A stretch of 64,000 nt of DNA from assembly GCF_947495565.1 (NCBI RefSeq), contig NZ_CANLZM010000010.1, forward strand, positions 124,001 through 188,000, written 5' to 3'. Shown here one piece after another: positions 27,487 through 36,306 of the stretch. Each line of letters begins with the position of its first letter. The stretch's first letter is position 1. A program made the translations under genes and the position numbers. The notes beneath the pieces are model-generated. The model was not told the DNA's origin and made no database searches. It saw only the letters and a program-made list of their open reading frames with translations. Origin of the DNA: an uncultured Pontibacter sp. (GTDB taxonomy: Bacteria > Bacteroidota > Bacteroidia > Cytophagales > Hymenobacteraceae).

Positions 27487-27655
27487 AGCTTTAATTTTTT
27501 TGTTGTATGACTAAAGGTACGGTAGCAGGCACCTATGGTTTTCAAAGAGCTAAAAGCAAGCGGTGCCCTCGTAATTGAAATCCATAATGGTTATCTTTGA
27601 AAAGTAAAAAGATGCAGTAGAAGCAGGTACAAAACCGTGCGGGAGATTGAATACT

Positions 27656-29788
27656 ATGGCAACGATACGAGAGGCAAGAGAGGCATTAAAATTATACTTC
27701 GGCTACGAGCAGTTCCGGCCGATGCAGGAGCAGATAATAGACGGTGTGCTGCAGGGCAAGGATGTTGTGGTGCTGATGCCGACTGGAGGAGGGAAGTCCG
27801 TGTGTTTCCAGGTGCCTGCCATTGTGCAGCCCGGCATGTGCGTGGTGGTATCCCCGCTGATAGCTTTGATGAAGGATCAGGTGGAGGCGCTTCTGGCAAA
27901 CGGTATTCCGGCTGCCTACATTAACAGCTCCCAGAGCGCTGAGCAGCAGTACCAGATCGAGAATAAGTGCTTGGAGGGAAAGCTAAAGCTATTATATGTT
28001 TCGCCGGAGAAGTTACTGTCATCCGGTTTTCTTGCGTTTCTGCGCCGCATTACAATTTCTCTTTTTGCTGTGGATGAGGCACACTGTATTTCATCCTGGG
28101 GCCATGATTTTCGCCCTGAGTATACCCAACTGAAGGCACTGAAACAGCAGTTTCCTGATAAGCCCGTTATAGCGCTTACCGCCACCGCCGACAGGCTCAC
28201 ACAGAAAGACATACAGGAACAGCTGCATCTGCGCAATCCGGAGGTATACGTAGCCTCTTTCGATAGGCCCAACATCAACCTGATGGTGAAGCCCGGCCGT
28301 GACCGTTTTAATAAGATCACTGATTTTCTGATGCGTCGGCAAAACCAGCCGGGTATTATCTACTGCCTTAGCCGGAAAGCGACAGAAAGCCTGGCGGATA
28401 AACTGAAGCGGAGCGGCTACAACGCAACATATTACCACGCAGGCATGTCGGCCAATTTGCGGGCAAAGGCCCAGGAGGAGTTCCTAAATGATGACGTGCA
28501 GATAGTTTGCGCTACCATCGCCTTCGGTATGGGCATCGATAAGTCTAACGTCCGCTGGGTGATTCACTATAACCTGCCAAAAAACATTGAAGGCTATTAC
28601 CAGGAGATAGGTCGTGCTGGCAGGGATGGTGCCAACTCGGACGCGCTCCTGTTTTATAGTTATGCCGATGTCATGAACATGCGGAGCATGCTGCAGGATG
28701 GCCAGAACGCCAACCAGACAGAACTGCAGCTGGTTAAGCTGGAGCGTATGCAGCAATTTGCCGAGGCTGCAGCTTGTAGGCGGCGTATCCTGTTGCAGTA
28801 TTTCGGCGAAACCATGCCTCATGACTGCGGAAACTGCGATATCTGCCGAAACCCACCCACTCGATTTGATGGAACAGTTATCGTGCAAAAAGCTCTTTCT
28901 GCTATTGCACGTACCCAGGAACGGGCTAATATGAGTTTACTGGTAGACGTATTGCGTGGAGCCCGTAATGCGCAGGTGCTGCAGGCAGGCTTTGATCGGG
29001 TAAAAACCTATGGCGCAGGCCGTGAAGTAAGCACCTTGGACTGGAACCGCTACCTGCATCAGATGCTAAACGAAGGACTTATCGAAATGGCCTACGACCA
29101 AGGCTATACTTTAAAGTTGACGGATCAAAGCAAGCAAGTGCTGTTTGAAGGCCGTAAGGTGCAGCTCGTGAAGTTTGAGGAGGTGAAGCAGGAGGAAGCC
29201 GCTGTAAAAGCCCGTCCGAAACGCGAATTGATTAAGGATGCCCTCTTTGAGAAACTACGCACATTGCGCAAGAGCCTTGCCGATGAGTATGGAGTGCCGC
29301 CCTATGTTATTTTCACTGATACTACCTTGCAGGAAATGGCTGCTGAGCGCCCAACCAATAAAGTCTCGATGCTGGCGATTTCGGGAGTTGGTGCACAGAA
29401 GTTTGAACGTTACGGCGATGCCTTTATCACAGAGATTATTGATTTCATAAATGAGGAGCAGAATAAAGGCAATAAAATAAAAGGAGCCACACATCTGGCT
29501 ACGCTTGAGTTGCTCCAGAAAGGTTATAGTATAGAGCTGATCGCCAAAGAGCGTAACTTGAATCCAGTGACGGTTTTCTCTCATTTGGCAACGCTCTATG
29601 AGCAGGGTTACAAAGTAGACCTGAACCGCTATGTGAGTAAAGAAGAATATAAGGCTATCTCAAAAGCTATAGCTAAGCTGGGAGTTGATGCAAAGCTGAA
29701 GGATATTTTCGAGTTGTTGGGCGAAGAGTTTGCTTACTATAAGATCAGGCTTTCTGTGTCTATCTTTAAGAAAGAAAATGCTTGGTAA
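27656..29788 (+). CDS. recQ: ATP-dependent DNA helicase RecQ
   Basis: A 710-residue superfamily 2 helicase that unwinds DNA 3' to 5' in recombination and repair. Walker A is MPTGGGKSVCFQ (about residues 40-51) and Walker B is AVDEAHCISSWGHDFRPEY (about 138-156). Motif VI lies in YYQEIGRAGRDG. The zinc site follows as CRRRI plus CGNCDIC near residues 374-397, and then the RQC winged helix. The HRDC domain spans about 528-592. A further C-terminal part (about 600-710) contains a helix-turn-helix segment, SIELIAKERNLNPVTVFSHL, seen in many Bacteroidota RecQ proteins. I use the ATG at 27656; a TTG at 27647 is in frame. A TATCTTTG -7 element lies at 27592-27599. Confidence 0.97.
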   Translation: MATIREAREALKLYFGYEQFRPMQEQIIDGVLQGKDVVVLMPTGGGKSVCFQVPAIVQPGMCVVVSPLIALMKDQVEALLANGIPAAYINSSQSAEQQYQIENKCLEGKLKLLYVSPEKLLSSGFLAFLRRITISLFAVDEAHCISSWGHDFRPEYTQLKALKQQFPDKPVIALTATADRLTQKDIQEQLHLRNPEVYVASFDRPNINLMVKPGRDRFNKITDFLMRRQNQPGIIYCLSRKATESLADKLKRSGYNATYYHAGMSANLRAKAQEEFLNDDVQIVCATIAFGMGIDKSNVRWVIHYNLPKNIEGYYQEIGRAGRDGANSDALLFYSYADVMNMRSMLQDGQNANQTELQLVKLERMQQFAEAAACRRRILLQYFGETMPHDCGNCDICRNPPTRFDGTVIVQKALSAIARTQERANMSLLVDVLRGARNAQVLQAGFDRVKTYGAGREVSTLDWNRYLHQMLNEGLIEMAYDQGYTLKLTDQSKQVLFEGRKVQLVKFEEVKQEEAAVKARPKRELIKDALFEKLRTLRKSLADEYGVPPYVIFTDTTLQEMAAERPTNKVSMLAISGVGAQKFERYGDAFITEIIDFINEEQNKGNKIKGATHLATLELLQKGYSIELIAKERNLNPVTVFSHLATLYEQGYKVDLNRYVSKEEYKAISKAIAKLGVDAKLKDIFELLGEEFAYYKIRLSVSIFKKENAW

Positions 29789-29800
29789 GCTTAAGGCTTT

Positions 29801-29860
29801 CGTTTCACGGCATAAAAAAAGGCGCTCGTTACTGAGCGCCTTTTTTTATGCCGTGAAACG
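29801..29860. terminator. Bidirectional terminator hairpin
   Basis: Perfect 27-bp stem (29801-29827 and 29834-29860) with a 6-nt loop. Inside the stem an A7/T7 tract flanks a GGCGCTC core, so either strand has a GC core followed by a T tract. It separates the convergent recQ and peptidase genes. Confidence 0.95.
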
Positions 29861-29864
29861 AAAC

Positions 29865-31343
29865 TTATTTTAAAGAAGCAATTGGGTCTGGAGTTGAGTC
29901 CTTATCGCCAGTTATGTAGCCTTGGCTTAGCACTTCGCCACGCAGCGCAAGTATACCTGCTACGTGCGGAGACGCCAGAGAAGTACCATAGTGGCCACCT
30001 GAAAAGCTTCCGTTTTTAGTTGTTGCTGTGACGCTTACACCTGGGGCAGCGAAATCAACACCGGCACCAAAGTTTGAAGAAGACCACATTCTGTTATAGT
30101 TGTCCATCGCTGAGATAGTATAAACACCCGGAGCATTAACTCGAGCCGGAGATGTGCCAGAGCAGTCTACGGAGCTGTTACCAGCCGCAATAGCGAAAAG
30201 GATGCCTTTTGCTGCTGCAGTCTGTACGGCATTATCAAGGGTAGAAGAAATACCGCTTCCAAGGCTCATGTTTACAACATCACCTGGTTTACCGTTAAGG
30301 CTTACATGGTTTACAGCAGATATCGCTCTGGATACTGTACCGGCACCGGCATCATCGAATACGCGAAGAGCTACTATAGTAGCGTTAGCTGCTACACCTA
30401 TCATACCTGAACCGTTGTTTTTAGCGGCAATAACACCGGCAACTGATGTGCCATGGCCATAGCCGTCTTCAACAGATGCGTTGCCATAAATAAACGAGAC
30501 ACTTCTATTAAAGTCTATGTTAAGGTCTGCATGATCTGTATCAACACCAGAATCGATTACCCAAACTGTTTTGCCTGTGCCATCGCCATAACCAACAAGT
30601 TCGATGTTCCAAGGAACAGTCTCACCGGCAAGGGGAGTAATAGTAGCATAAGCAGGAGCAGGCTCAGTAGGTTGAGTTGGCACCGGTTCAGCAGGAGTTG
30701 GCTCAGTTGGGGTAGGCTCTGTTGGAGCTGGTTCCGTTGGCTCTGTAGGTGTAGGCTCTGTAGGTGTAGGCTCCGTTGGGGTAGGTTCAGTAGGAGTAGG
30801 TTCGGTTGGGGTCGGCTTGGTTTTAACTTTGCCGTTTCCTTTGACAGCGTTAGTTTTAGCAGAGTCATCTTCTGAGCTATTTTTGCTATTACCTTTAGAG
30901 GACGTGTAAGTGTCTTTCCATTTCGGAGCCAGCGCAATAATACGGTCCTGCTCAATATAAGCTACATCCGGGTTATTTTTTAATGCTTTAATCTGCTCAG
31001 GATTAAGTTTAGCAGCAAAACCATTAACGATACCCTCATAAACCTGCGACACCTCACGAGCGTCTACGTTAGAAGTGTTTAGAACACGTTCACGTATTAC
31101 AGCTGCTTCTACTTTAGAAGCTTTTAAGCTTTGGCTGTCAGAACCAGATAAACTGGAGCCGTTCTTCTTAAATACAACAATGTACTGGCCTTCGATTGCC
31201 TCTCCGTTTTGAGAAGAGAAGCTAGCCTGGGGCTCGGAAAATTGATTTTCCAGCATCTCTTCTTTCTGGCAACCTGTAAGTGACATGGCAGCTACAAAAG
31301 TGGCTAGCGCAACTGAACGTCGGAGTGTATACTTTCTAATCAT
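29865..31343 (-). CDS. Subtilisin-like serine protease lipoprotein (S8)
   Basis: The 492-residue exported protease has a lipoprotein signal (residues 1-25, ending LTGC). An inhibitor I9 propeptide follows (about 50-140: YIVVFKKNG to VAYIEQDRII), then a 60-residue linker of TPTEP repeats, and then the S8 catalytic domain. The triad is Asp in WVIDSGVDTDH, His in GYGHGTSVAGV and Ser in YGTSLASPHVAG, with the oxyanion Asn in IAAGNSSVD. The domain resembles proteinase K-type subtilisins. It has no type IX secretion C-terminal domain, so it is probably tethered by lipid with the linker acting as a spacer. The I9 domain keeps it inactive until export. Single gene with a long AT-rich upstream region. 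Confidence 0.94.
   Translation of the reverse strand: MIRKYTLRRSVALATFVAAMSLTGCQKEEMLENQFSEPQASFSSQNGEAIEGQYIVVFKKNGSSLSGSDSQSLKASKVEAAVIRERVLNTSNVDAREVSQVYEGIVNGFAAKLNPEQIKALKNNPDVAYIEQDRIIALAPKWKDTYTSSKGNSKNSSEDDSAKTNAVKGNGKVKTKPTPTEPTPTEPTPTEPTPTEPTPTEPTEPAPTEPTPTEPTPAEPVPTQPTEPAPAYATITPLAGETVPWNIELVGYGDGTGKTVWVIDSGVDTDHADLNIDFNRSVSFIYGNASVEDGYGHGTSVAGVIAAKNNGSGMIGVAANATIVALRVFDDAGAGTVSRAISAVNHVSLNGKPGDVVNMSLGSGISSTLDNAVQTAAAKGILFAIAAGNSSVDCSGTSPARVNAPGVYTISAMDNYNRMWSSSNFGAGVDFAAPGVSVTATTKNGSFSGGHYGTSLASPHVAGILALRGEVLSQGYITGDKDSTPDPIASLK
30655..30822 (-). repeat. Coding tandem repeat for the TPTEP linker of the protease
   Basis: About eleven imperfect copies of a 15-bp unit encoding Thr-Pro-Thr-Glu-Pro, with some variants (TEPAP, AEPVP, TQPTEP). 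It codes for the Pro-rich spacer between propeptide and catalytic domain. Such short in-frame repeats can change copy number by slippage and so change spacer length. Confidence 0.85.
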
Positions 31344-31895
31344 AGCAGGAGAAATTAAGTAATAGGGTTTGGGTTATTAGTTAAATGTGCAACTTTAATT
31401 ATTAGATCTCGTAACGCGATACTTTGTTTGAAAAGTTCACAATTTTCCACTGCTTTTAGAAGATTTTACTATTTAGTGCCTTTAATAATTATATTTCAGA
31501 CGCAAATAATACTTTCAGTATAAAAAATATACCTAATATCGGAATAGTACCTGTTGTATTAGGACTATTTTGTATGACTCTAAATATTTAGGAGTGGTAA
31601 AGTTGTTACAAATTAAATATCCTCGTTGTTTAATATTTTGTTCGATGGCCTAAAAGTCTGCTTTAAAAAGGTAATATCAAAATATTAATGATGTGAGTAT
31701 ATTATATAAAATTGCATATTTCTAATAAATTGCAATTTTGTTAGAAATATCAAATTCTATCAAGAAATTAGATTAATATCAGGTAGGTTATATTTTGCTA
31801 ATATTGCTAAATTAATTAGCTTTTTTGCTAAAGAATAAGTAATTTTACATTTGAGGCGATAGTTTTTTAAGCCATGATCATTTAAAACAGCTACT
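31344..31895. other. Long AT-rich divergent intergenic region
   Basis: The 552 bp lie between the divergent protease and XRE/S24 genes and are much more AT-rich than the rest of the window. The right part holds a good promoter for the regulator (see 31824-31853). The left part should hold the protease promoter, but no clear element was found. There is no ORF of note and no AAGTATA word apart from one at the protease start. An imperfect dyad-like TTCTAATAAATTGCAATTTTG stretch near 31720-31740 could bind a regulator such as the adjacent one, but this is weak. Confidence 0.45.
31824..31853 (+). promoter_or_regulatory. Bacteroidota-type promoter of the XRE/S24 gene
   Basis: TTTG (31824-31827) and TACATTTG (31846-31853) are separated by 18 bp, matching the TTTG / TAnnTTTG promoter of Bacteroidota. 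The predicted transcript starts near 31860, about 36 nt before the ATG at 31896. Confidence 0.65.
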
Positions 31896-32678
31896 ATGCA
31901 GTTAGTCACATCAAATCTAAGACATTTGCGCAGGCATGCCGGCTTTACGCAGGCACAGCTAGCTGAGAAACTGGATATCAAGCGCTCACTTGTGGGGGCT
32001 TATGAAGAGGGTAGGGCAGAGCCTAAGCTAAGCACGCTGGTTAACATTGCTAAATTGTTCCATGTGTCGCTTGATGACCTGATTACCCGCAACTTAATAC
32101 ATGAAGCTCCGGCAGGTGCTGCAGATGGCAACCGTTTAAGCGGTGGTAATTTGCGCGTACTTGCCATTACTGTAGATGAGCAGGAAAATGAGAATATAGA
32201 GCTAGTGCCTTATAAAGCCAGCGCAGGTTACCTGAACGGGTATGCCGATTCTGAATTTATTGAGGAGCTGCCACGTTTCCGTCTGCCCATGCTGGGTGCC
32301 GGAGGTACTTACCGTGCTTTTGAGATCAGCGGAGACTCTATGCTTCCTATTGCTTCAGGTACGGTTATAGTAGGGCGGTTTATTGAGGACTGGAGCCTGA
32401 TCAAAGATGGCACCCCGTGTGTCATTGTCAGCCAGAAAGAAGGAATTGTGTTCAAGCGCATTTTCAATAAGCTTAAAGACGCGTCTATGCTGCGGTTGCA
32501 TTCTGATAACCCGGTTTATTCTCCTTACGAGGTGCATGTGGAGGATGTAGTGGAAATATGGGAAGCGAAATCCTACATTAGCTCTACTTTTCCTATTGCT
32601 GACCTGTCGCTCGATAAACTATCAAGTATAGTGCTTGATCTGCAGAAAGAGATGCTTAAGCTGAAGAAGGCAGAATAA
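31896..32678 (+). CDS. XRE-family repressor with LexA-like S24 domain
   Basis: The 260-residue regulator has an N-terminal helix-turn-helix (residues 5-62, FTQAQLAEKLDIKRSLVGAY) and a C-terminal S24 peptidase-like domain. The catalytic Ser is in FEISGDSMLP (about residue 150) and the general-base Lys is in GIVFKRIFN (about 189). An Ala-Gly candidate cleavage site sits upstream in YKASAGYLN. With the dyad intact it may self-cleave, like LexA or phage CI repressors, when DNA is damaged. A helical C-terminal tail (DLSLDKLSSIVLDLQKEMLKLKK) may aid oligomerisation. No phage genes surround it, so it is a chromosomal stress regulator. Its targets are unknown. Confidence 0.9.
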   Translation: MQLVTSNLRHLRRHAGFTQAQLAEKLDIKRSLVGAYEEGRAEPKLSTLVNIAKLFHVSLDDLITRNLIHEAPAGAADGNRLSGGNLRVLAITVDEQENENIELVPYKASAGYLNGYADSEFIEELPRFRLPMLGAGGTYRAFEISGDSMLPIASGTVIVGRFIEDWSLIKDGTPCVIVSQKEGIVFKRIFNKLKDASMLRLHSDNPVYSPYEVHVEDVVEIWEAKSYISSTFPIADLSLDKLSSIVLDLQKEMLKLKKAE

Positions 32679-32698
32679 TCAATTTCAAATCAGAATTT

Positions 32699-32740
32699 AA
32701 AGCCTGATGCTGTTCATATTAAACAGTATCAGGCTTTTTT
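32699..32740 (+). terminator. Terminator of the XRE/S24 gene
   Basis: Stem AAAGCCTGATGCTGTT (32699-32714) with AACAGTATCAGGCTTT (32722-32737), one G-T pair, 7-nt loop, followed by a T tract. Confidence 0.9.
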
Positions 32741-32860
32741 GTGCCTGAAACAACTGATAAGCGGCATTTGCTAACAAGAAATTAGCCGCTTCCGTAAAGC
32801 CATAGCAGATACTATACTTTTGTGCTCGAATTAATCAATGCACCTTATCTAAATAGAACT

Positions 32861-33580
32861 ATGATAAAACTAATACCTGCCTCAGAGCATCATCATGCTA
32901 AAGTAGGGGACTGGCTGGAGTCTTACTACCTTTTCTCATTTGCTGATTATTATGACCCGGCTAATGTACAGTTCGGCCCGCTTCGGGTTTTGAACCATGA
33001 CCGTATAAAAGGGCAAAACGGCTTTCCGCTGCACCCACATGCAGAAATGGAGGTCGTGTCTGTGGTGCTGGATGGAGAAGTGATGCACAAAGACAGCCTT
33101 GGCAATGAGGTGACGCTAAAAGCCGGTGATGTGCAGCGAATGACCTCGGGCACTGGTTTTACGCATTCAGAGACAAACGAAACAGATAATGATGCTGAGC
33201 TGCTGCAGCTATGGTTTCTGCCGAACAAACGCGGATTGGCACCATCTTACGAGCACATGAACATTGATTTTCTGGATACGAAAAACAAGTTGGTGCCTTT
33301 AGTGACCGGACAGAAGGTGCTGGAGAACGTCGCATACATTAACTCTAACTCTACTGTTTATTACGGTCAAGTGGGGCAAGGCGAGGAGATTGACTTTAAG
33401 ACTTTTAAGATCCGGAAGACACTGGTGTATGTGCTGACCGGAAGTATGCTTATCAATAATGTAGAGACTGACGCAAACGACCAGGTACGTTTAGAAAGCC
33501 AGGATGTGGTTAGCCTGCACGGAAGCGCCGAAGCCACTTTTATACTTGTGGACGTGCCTGCTACAGAAGTTAATTATTAA
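32861..33580 (+). CDS. Pirin-family bicupin protein
   Basis: The 239-residue protein is a two-cupin pirin/YhhW-type protein. The first cupin has the metal-binding set HPHAEMEVVSVVLDGEVMHKDS (about residues 58-79), with His58, His60 and Glu62 and a further His in GFTHSETN. The second cupin (about 140-239) lacks the His set. Related bacterial proteins have quercetin 2,3-dioxygenase activity in vitro; the natural role is unclear. I use the ATG at 32861. An in-frame GTG at 32822 overlaps a perfect TACTTTTG -7 promoter element (32815-32822), so it cannot be the start if that promoter is real. Single gene. Confidence 0.9.
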   Translation: MIKLIPASEHHHAKVGDWLESYYLFSFADYYDPANVQFGPLRVLNHDRIKGQNGFPLHPHAEMEVVSVVLDGEVMHKDSLGNEVTLKAGDVQRMTSGTGFTHSETNETDNDAELLQLWFLPNKRGLAPSYEHMNIDFLDTKNKLVPLVTGQKVLENVAYINSNSTVYYGQVGQGEEIDFKTFKIRKTLVYVLTGSMLINNVETDANDQVRLESQDVVSLHGSAEATFILVDVPATEVNY

Positions 33581-33595
33581 ACTATACTTTGTATT

Positions 33596-33650
33596 GCCCC
33601 TAACAGCACAAGAGCCGCTTATATAAAGTGGCTCTTGTGCTGTTAGGGGC
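33596..33650. terminator. Bidirectional terminator hairpin
   Basis: A 25-bp stem with one wobble pair (33596-33620 and 33626-33650; core CCCCTAACAGCACAAGAGCC) between the converging pirin and ABC permease genes. Confidence 0.92.
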
Positions 33651-33658
33651 AAAATGAA

Positions 33659-36061
33659 CTATTCACTTTTGAGTGAGATAACCGGATTTGCAAGTGCAGC
33701 CTGAATAGCTTTAGTGCTCATGGTTATTAGAGCTATAAAGAGTGTCGCTAAGCCGGCCAGTACAAAAGGCCAGATGCTGATGGTGATCCTGTAAGTATAA
33801 TCGCGCAGCCAAAGTTCAATTAAATAGTAGGCAATGGGCGCAGCTAATAAGAAAGCTATAGCCACAAGCTTCACAAACTCCTTAGAAAACAGGGCTGTAA
33901 TGTGCAGCGTAGAAGCTCCCATCACTTTGCGGATGCCAACTTCTTTGGTACGCTGTGCAGCCATAAAGGCAATCAGGCCATACAAGCCGAGGCAACCAAT
34001 AAATATCGCAATGATTGAGAACACTTTAAACAATGTATTCTGCCGCGCCTCATCCTCATAAAATTGGGCGATGTTTTCATCCAGGAACTGATAACTGAAG
34101 ACATCATTCGGGTAAACCTGCTCCCATAATTGCTCCAGGTGCCGCAGTGCCTCCTGCTTCTGGCTCATGCTGATCTTTGCTGAAAGTATTACATACTCCG
34201 CCGGGTTTTTAGTCATAACCAGCGGCTCTATGGGCGATGCAAGCGAAGACTGATGAAAATCTTCCACCACTCCTACTATAGGGCCAGAATACTCTTTTCC
34301 TCCGAAGGTAAGAGTTTGCCCCAAAGCTTCTTCCGGAGATTGCAGACCAAGCTTTCTACGCAAGGCATCGTTAATAACCATGTACTGCAGCGAGTCCGCG
34401 TTGGCGTAAGCTGTACCCGCCAGAAAGTTCATGCCGTACAGCTGGAAATAGTGCTTGTCAACAAACTTCTTGTGGATCTGGAATCCTTCATCCTGCGAGG
34501 CATGGTTAAAGTAAAAGTTGCCATAGCTGATATTGCCGGAGGAGGGGGCATCAGACCCGAAACTGACGTTGCGCACAGCGGGGTTCTTCAACAACTCTTG
34601 GCGTAACGCCTGCATTTTGCTGCTTATCTCGCGTGGCAGCGTAACCAGCACCACCGCCTCTTTGTCAAAACCCAGTGACTTGTTATTGAAAAAGATCATT
34701 TGCTCGTTTACTAAAAAGGTACAGATGATCAGTGCTTGGCAAATGGTGAACTGCAGCACCACCAGCACCTGGCGTAAGGATATCCCGCCGAAGCGTTGTA
34801 CACTCATGCGGCTTTTAAGCGCTGTAGTGGGCTCAAAGGCAGACAAAACAAAAGCTGGGTAAAACCCTGCAAACAAAGTTACAAGTAAGGTTTGGGCAAT
34901 CAGGAAAAACAGCAGTGTTTGATTGTTTAACAAGCTGAAGGTCATCTTCAGGCCCAGAAGCTCGTTGAGGTGCGGCAGCGTTAGCTCTACAAGTATAACA
35001 GACATCAAGGATGCGAAAACCACTATCAGCAGAGTCTCGCTCATGAACTGTAGCACCAGTTGCCAACGGTTACTGCCCAGCACCTTGCGTATGCCCACCT
35101 CTTTAGCGCGTTTAATGGCTTGTGCAGTGGCAAGGTTGATAAAGTTGATGCAGGCTGTCAGTAGGAGCACAATGCCCACCGCCCCCATTGCCAGTAACAT
35201 TTCTCGGCTGACGGGTGTTTGGGCGAAGCCACCGTAATACTGCGGGTTGTGGTGAAGGTCACTTAGAGGCTGGAGCATGTACACAAAGTTGTTTTTCATG
35301 TTTTTTTGGCCGTTGTGCTGCGCCACAAATTTGTTTACAGTTGACTTGGCCGTTTTAACTGCCATTTGCTCGGGCAAAAGCACAAAGGTTTGGTGGGCGC
35401 TGGAAAGATTTCCCCAATCATCGGCCAGCTCATTTTTAATTGTTTGGTAAGAAATAAGCATAACAAACGGGAATTCCGTGTTTCCTGGCATATCAGGCAT
35501 CACCGACACCACTTTTAGGTTATAGCGGTTATTGTAGCGGAGTACCTGCCCAATAGCTTCTTTGTCGGGGAAATATTTATCTGCAAGTGTTTGGGTAAGC
35601 ATAACCACGTTGGGCTCTGAGAAGTATGGGGCAGGGTTTGCGGGGCCTATATCAAAATCAAACATGCTGAAAAACGACGGCTCCACAAATCCAATGTTTT
35701 CTTCCTCCAGAAACTTGCGCGGAGGCTCATTATCTGACCCGGCTATATTGATTTGAGCACCAAGAGCACCTTCAATCTGCGTCACCTCCTCAAAGCCGAG
35801 CTTGCCGTTGCTGCGCATGTTGTCAGTTAACGGGTAATGAGAGGCAGGGGTATGGAAATCACGCTCCGGGAAATCAACGTTGAGGCGGTAAATCCTGTCT
35901 GCTTTGGCGTGGAAGCTGTCATAGCTTAGTTGGTACTGTATCACCAGAAACAGCAGTATGCTGCAGGTAATGCCCAGGGCAAGTCCCCCAACATTAAGCA
36001 AAGTATAGCTCTTATTACGCAGCAGCGAACGGAAGGCGGTGAGGAAGTACATTTTTAACAT
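33659..36061 (-). CDS. MacB/FtsX-type ABC transporter permease
   Basis: An 800-residue permease with the duplicated layout common in Bacteroidota. It has an N-terminal membrane helix (about 20-40), a MacB-like periplasmic domain, three helices of the first FtsX domain (about 285-430, with NLATAQAIKRAKEVGIRKVLGS), a second periplasmic domain, and the second FtsX domain (about 675-790, with MAAQRTKEVGIRKVMGAS). The two GIRKV(L/M)G motifs are the coupling segments that touch the ATPase. No ATPase gene is next to it. Such permeases work as mechanotransmission complexes or exporters of peptides, drugs or lipoproteins rather than as importers. The sigma-54-like promoter and tandem activator sites upstream point to control by the divergent two-component system. 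Confidence 0.93.
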   Translation of the reverse strand: MLKMYFLTAFRSLLRNKSYTLLNVGGLALGITCSILLFLVIQYQLSYDSFHAKADRIYRLNVDFPERDFHTPASHYPLTDNMRSNGKLGFEEVTQIEGALGAQINIAGSDNEPPRKFLEEENIGFVEPSFFSMFDFDIGPANPAPYFSEPNVVMLTQTLADKYFPDKEAIGQVLRYNNRYNLKVVSVMPDMPGNTEFPFVMLISYQTIKNELADDWGNLSSAHQTFVLLPEQMAVKTAKSTVNKFVAQHNGQKNMKNNFVYMLQPLSDLHHNPQYYGGFAQTPVSREMLLAMGAVGIVLLLTACINFINLATAQAIKRAKEVGIRKVLGSNRWQLVLQFMSETLLIVVFASLMSVILVELTLPHLNELLGLKMTFSLLNNQTLLFFLIAQTLLVTLFAGFYPAFVLSAFEPTTALKSRMSVQRFGGISLRQVLVVLQFTICQALIICTFLVNEQMIFFNNKSLGFDKEAVVLVTLPREISSKMQALRQELLKNPAVRNVSFGSDAPSSGNISYGNFYFNHASQDEGFQIHKKFVDKHYFQLYGMNFLAGTAYANADSLQYMVINDALRRKLGLQSPEEALGQTLTFGGKEYSGPIVGVVEDFHQSSLASPIEPLVMTKNPAEYVILSAKISMSQKQEALRHLEQLWEQVYPNDVFSYQFLDENIAQFYEDEARQNTLFKVFSIIAIFIGCLGLYGLIAFMAAQRTKEVGIRKVMGASTLHITALFSKEFVKLVAIAFLLAAPIAYYLIELWLRDYTYRITISIWPFVLAGLATLFIALITMSTKAIQAALANPVISLKSE

Positions 36062-36063
36062 AG

Positions 36064-36196
36064 TTCTGTAAGTATAGTAGTAGCAAAGTATGATTTTTAC
36101 ATCCTGAATTTGGGCAAGTATACTTTGCTTAAGCCAACTGCTGTGCCAAAGCGCAGAAACTACACTTGCTTAAAGTATGCGCAAGTATATACTTTT
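36064..36196. repeat. Dense cluster of the dispersed AAGTATA word
   Basis: Representative site of the window-wide word. Within 130 bp there are AAGTATA at the left end, the full palindrome AAGTATACTT (36116-36125), an AAGTATG, and the overlapping AAGTATATACTT near 36183-36194. See the findings for the window-wide count. Confidence 0.7.
36133..36148 (-). promoter_or_regulatory. Candidate sigma-54 promoter of the ABC permease gene
   Basis: Read on the minus strand, TGGCACAGCAGTTGGC matches the sigma-54 consensus TGGCAC-N5-TTGC at every base but one. The -24 GG is present and the -12 GC is GG. Predicted transcription begins near 36122, about 60 nt before the permease start. Confidence 0.55.
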
Positions 36197-36201
36197 AGCT
36201 A

Positions 36202-36238
36202 TGTCCATTGCCGGACACTTTATGTCCAGTGGCGGACA
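36202..36238. promoter_or_regulatory. Tandem TGTCC-N6-GGACA operators, likely NtrC-type enhancer
   Basis: Two copies of the same dyad, TGTCC-N6-GGACA, at 36202-36217 and 36223-36238. Their centres are 21 bp apart, two helical turns, so two dimers would bind on one face. They lie midway between the divergent permease and regulator genes, at about -87 and -108 from both predicted sigma-54 starts, which is the usual enhancer distance. Confidence 0.8.
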
Positions 36239-36290
36239 CACCATACTACACAATACTGTTTAATTTCGCTATATTAGTAGTGTTGAAGGC

Positions 36291-36306
36291 TGGCACAGTA
36301 TTCTTA
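36291..36306 (+). promoter_or_regulatory. Weak sigma-54-like promoter of the regulator operon
   Basis: TGGCACAGTATTCTTA keeps the full -24 TGGCAC but has a poor -12 element (CTTA instead of TTGC). It is placed as a mirror image of the permease promoter about the tandem operators, which suggests autoregulation. The predicted start near 36316 lies upstream of the ATG at 36362. Confidence 0.4.

Noticed and set aside
32822-32860. GTG start for the pirin gene
   Set aside because: It overlaps a perfect TACTTTTG -7 element, and the pirin homology begins at the ATG at 32861.
36116-36125. AAGTATACTT as an operator of the ABC permease
   Set aside because: The same palindrome occurs at six other places, mostly inside genes, so it is part of the window-wide word and not a dedicated operator.
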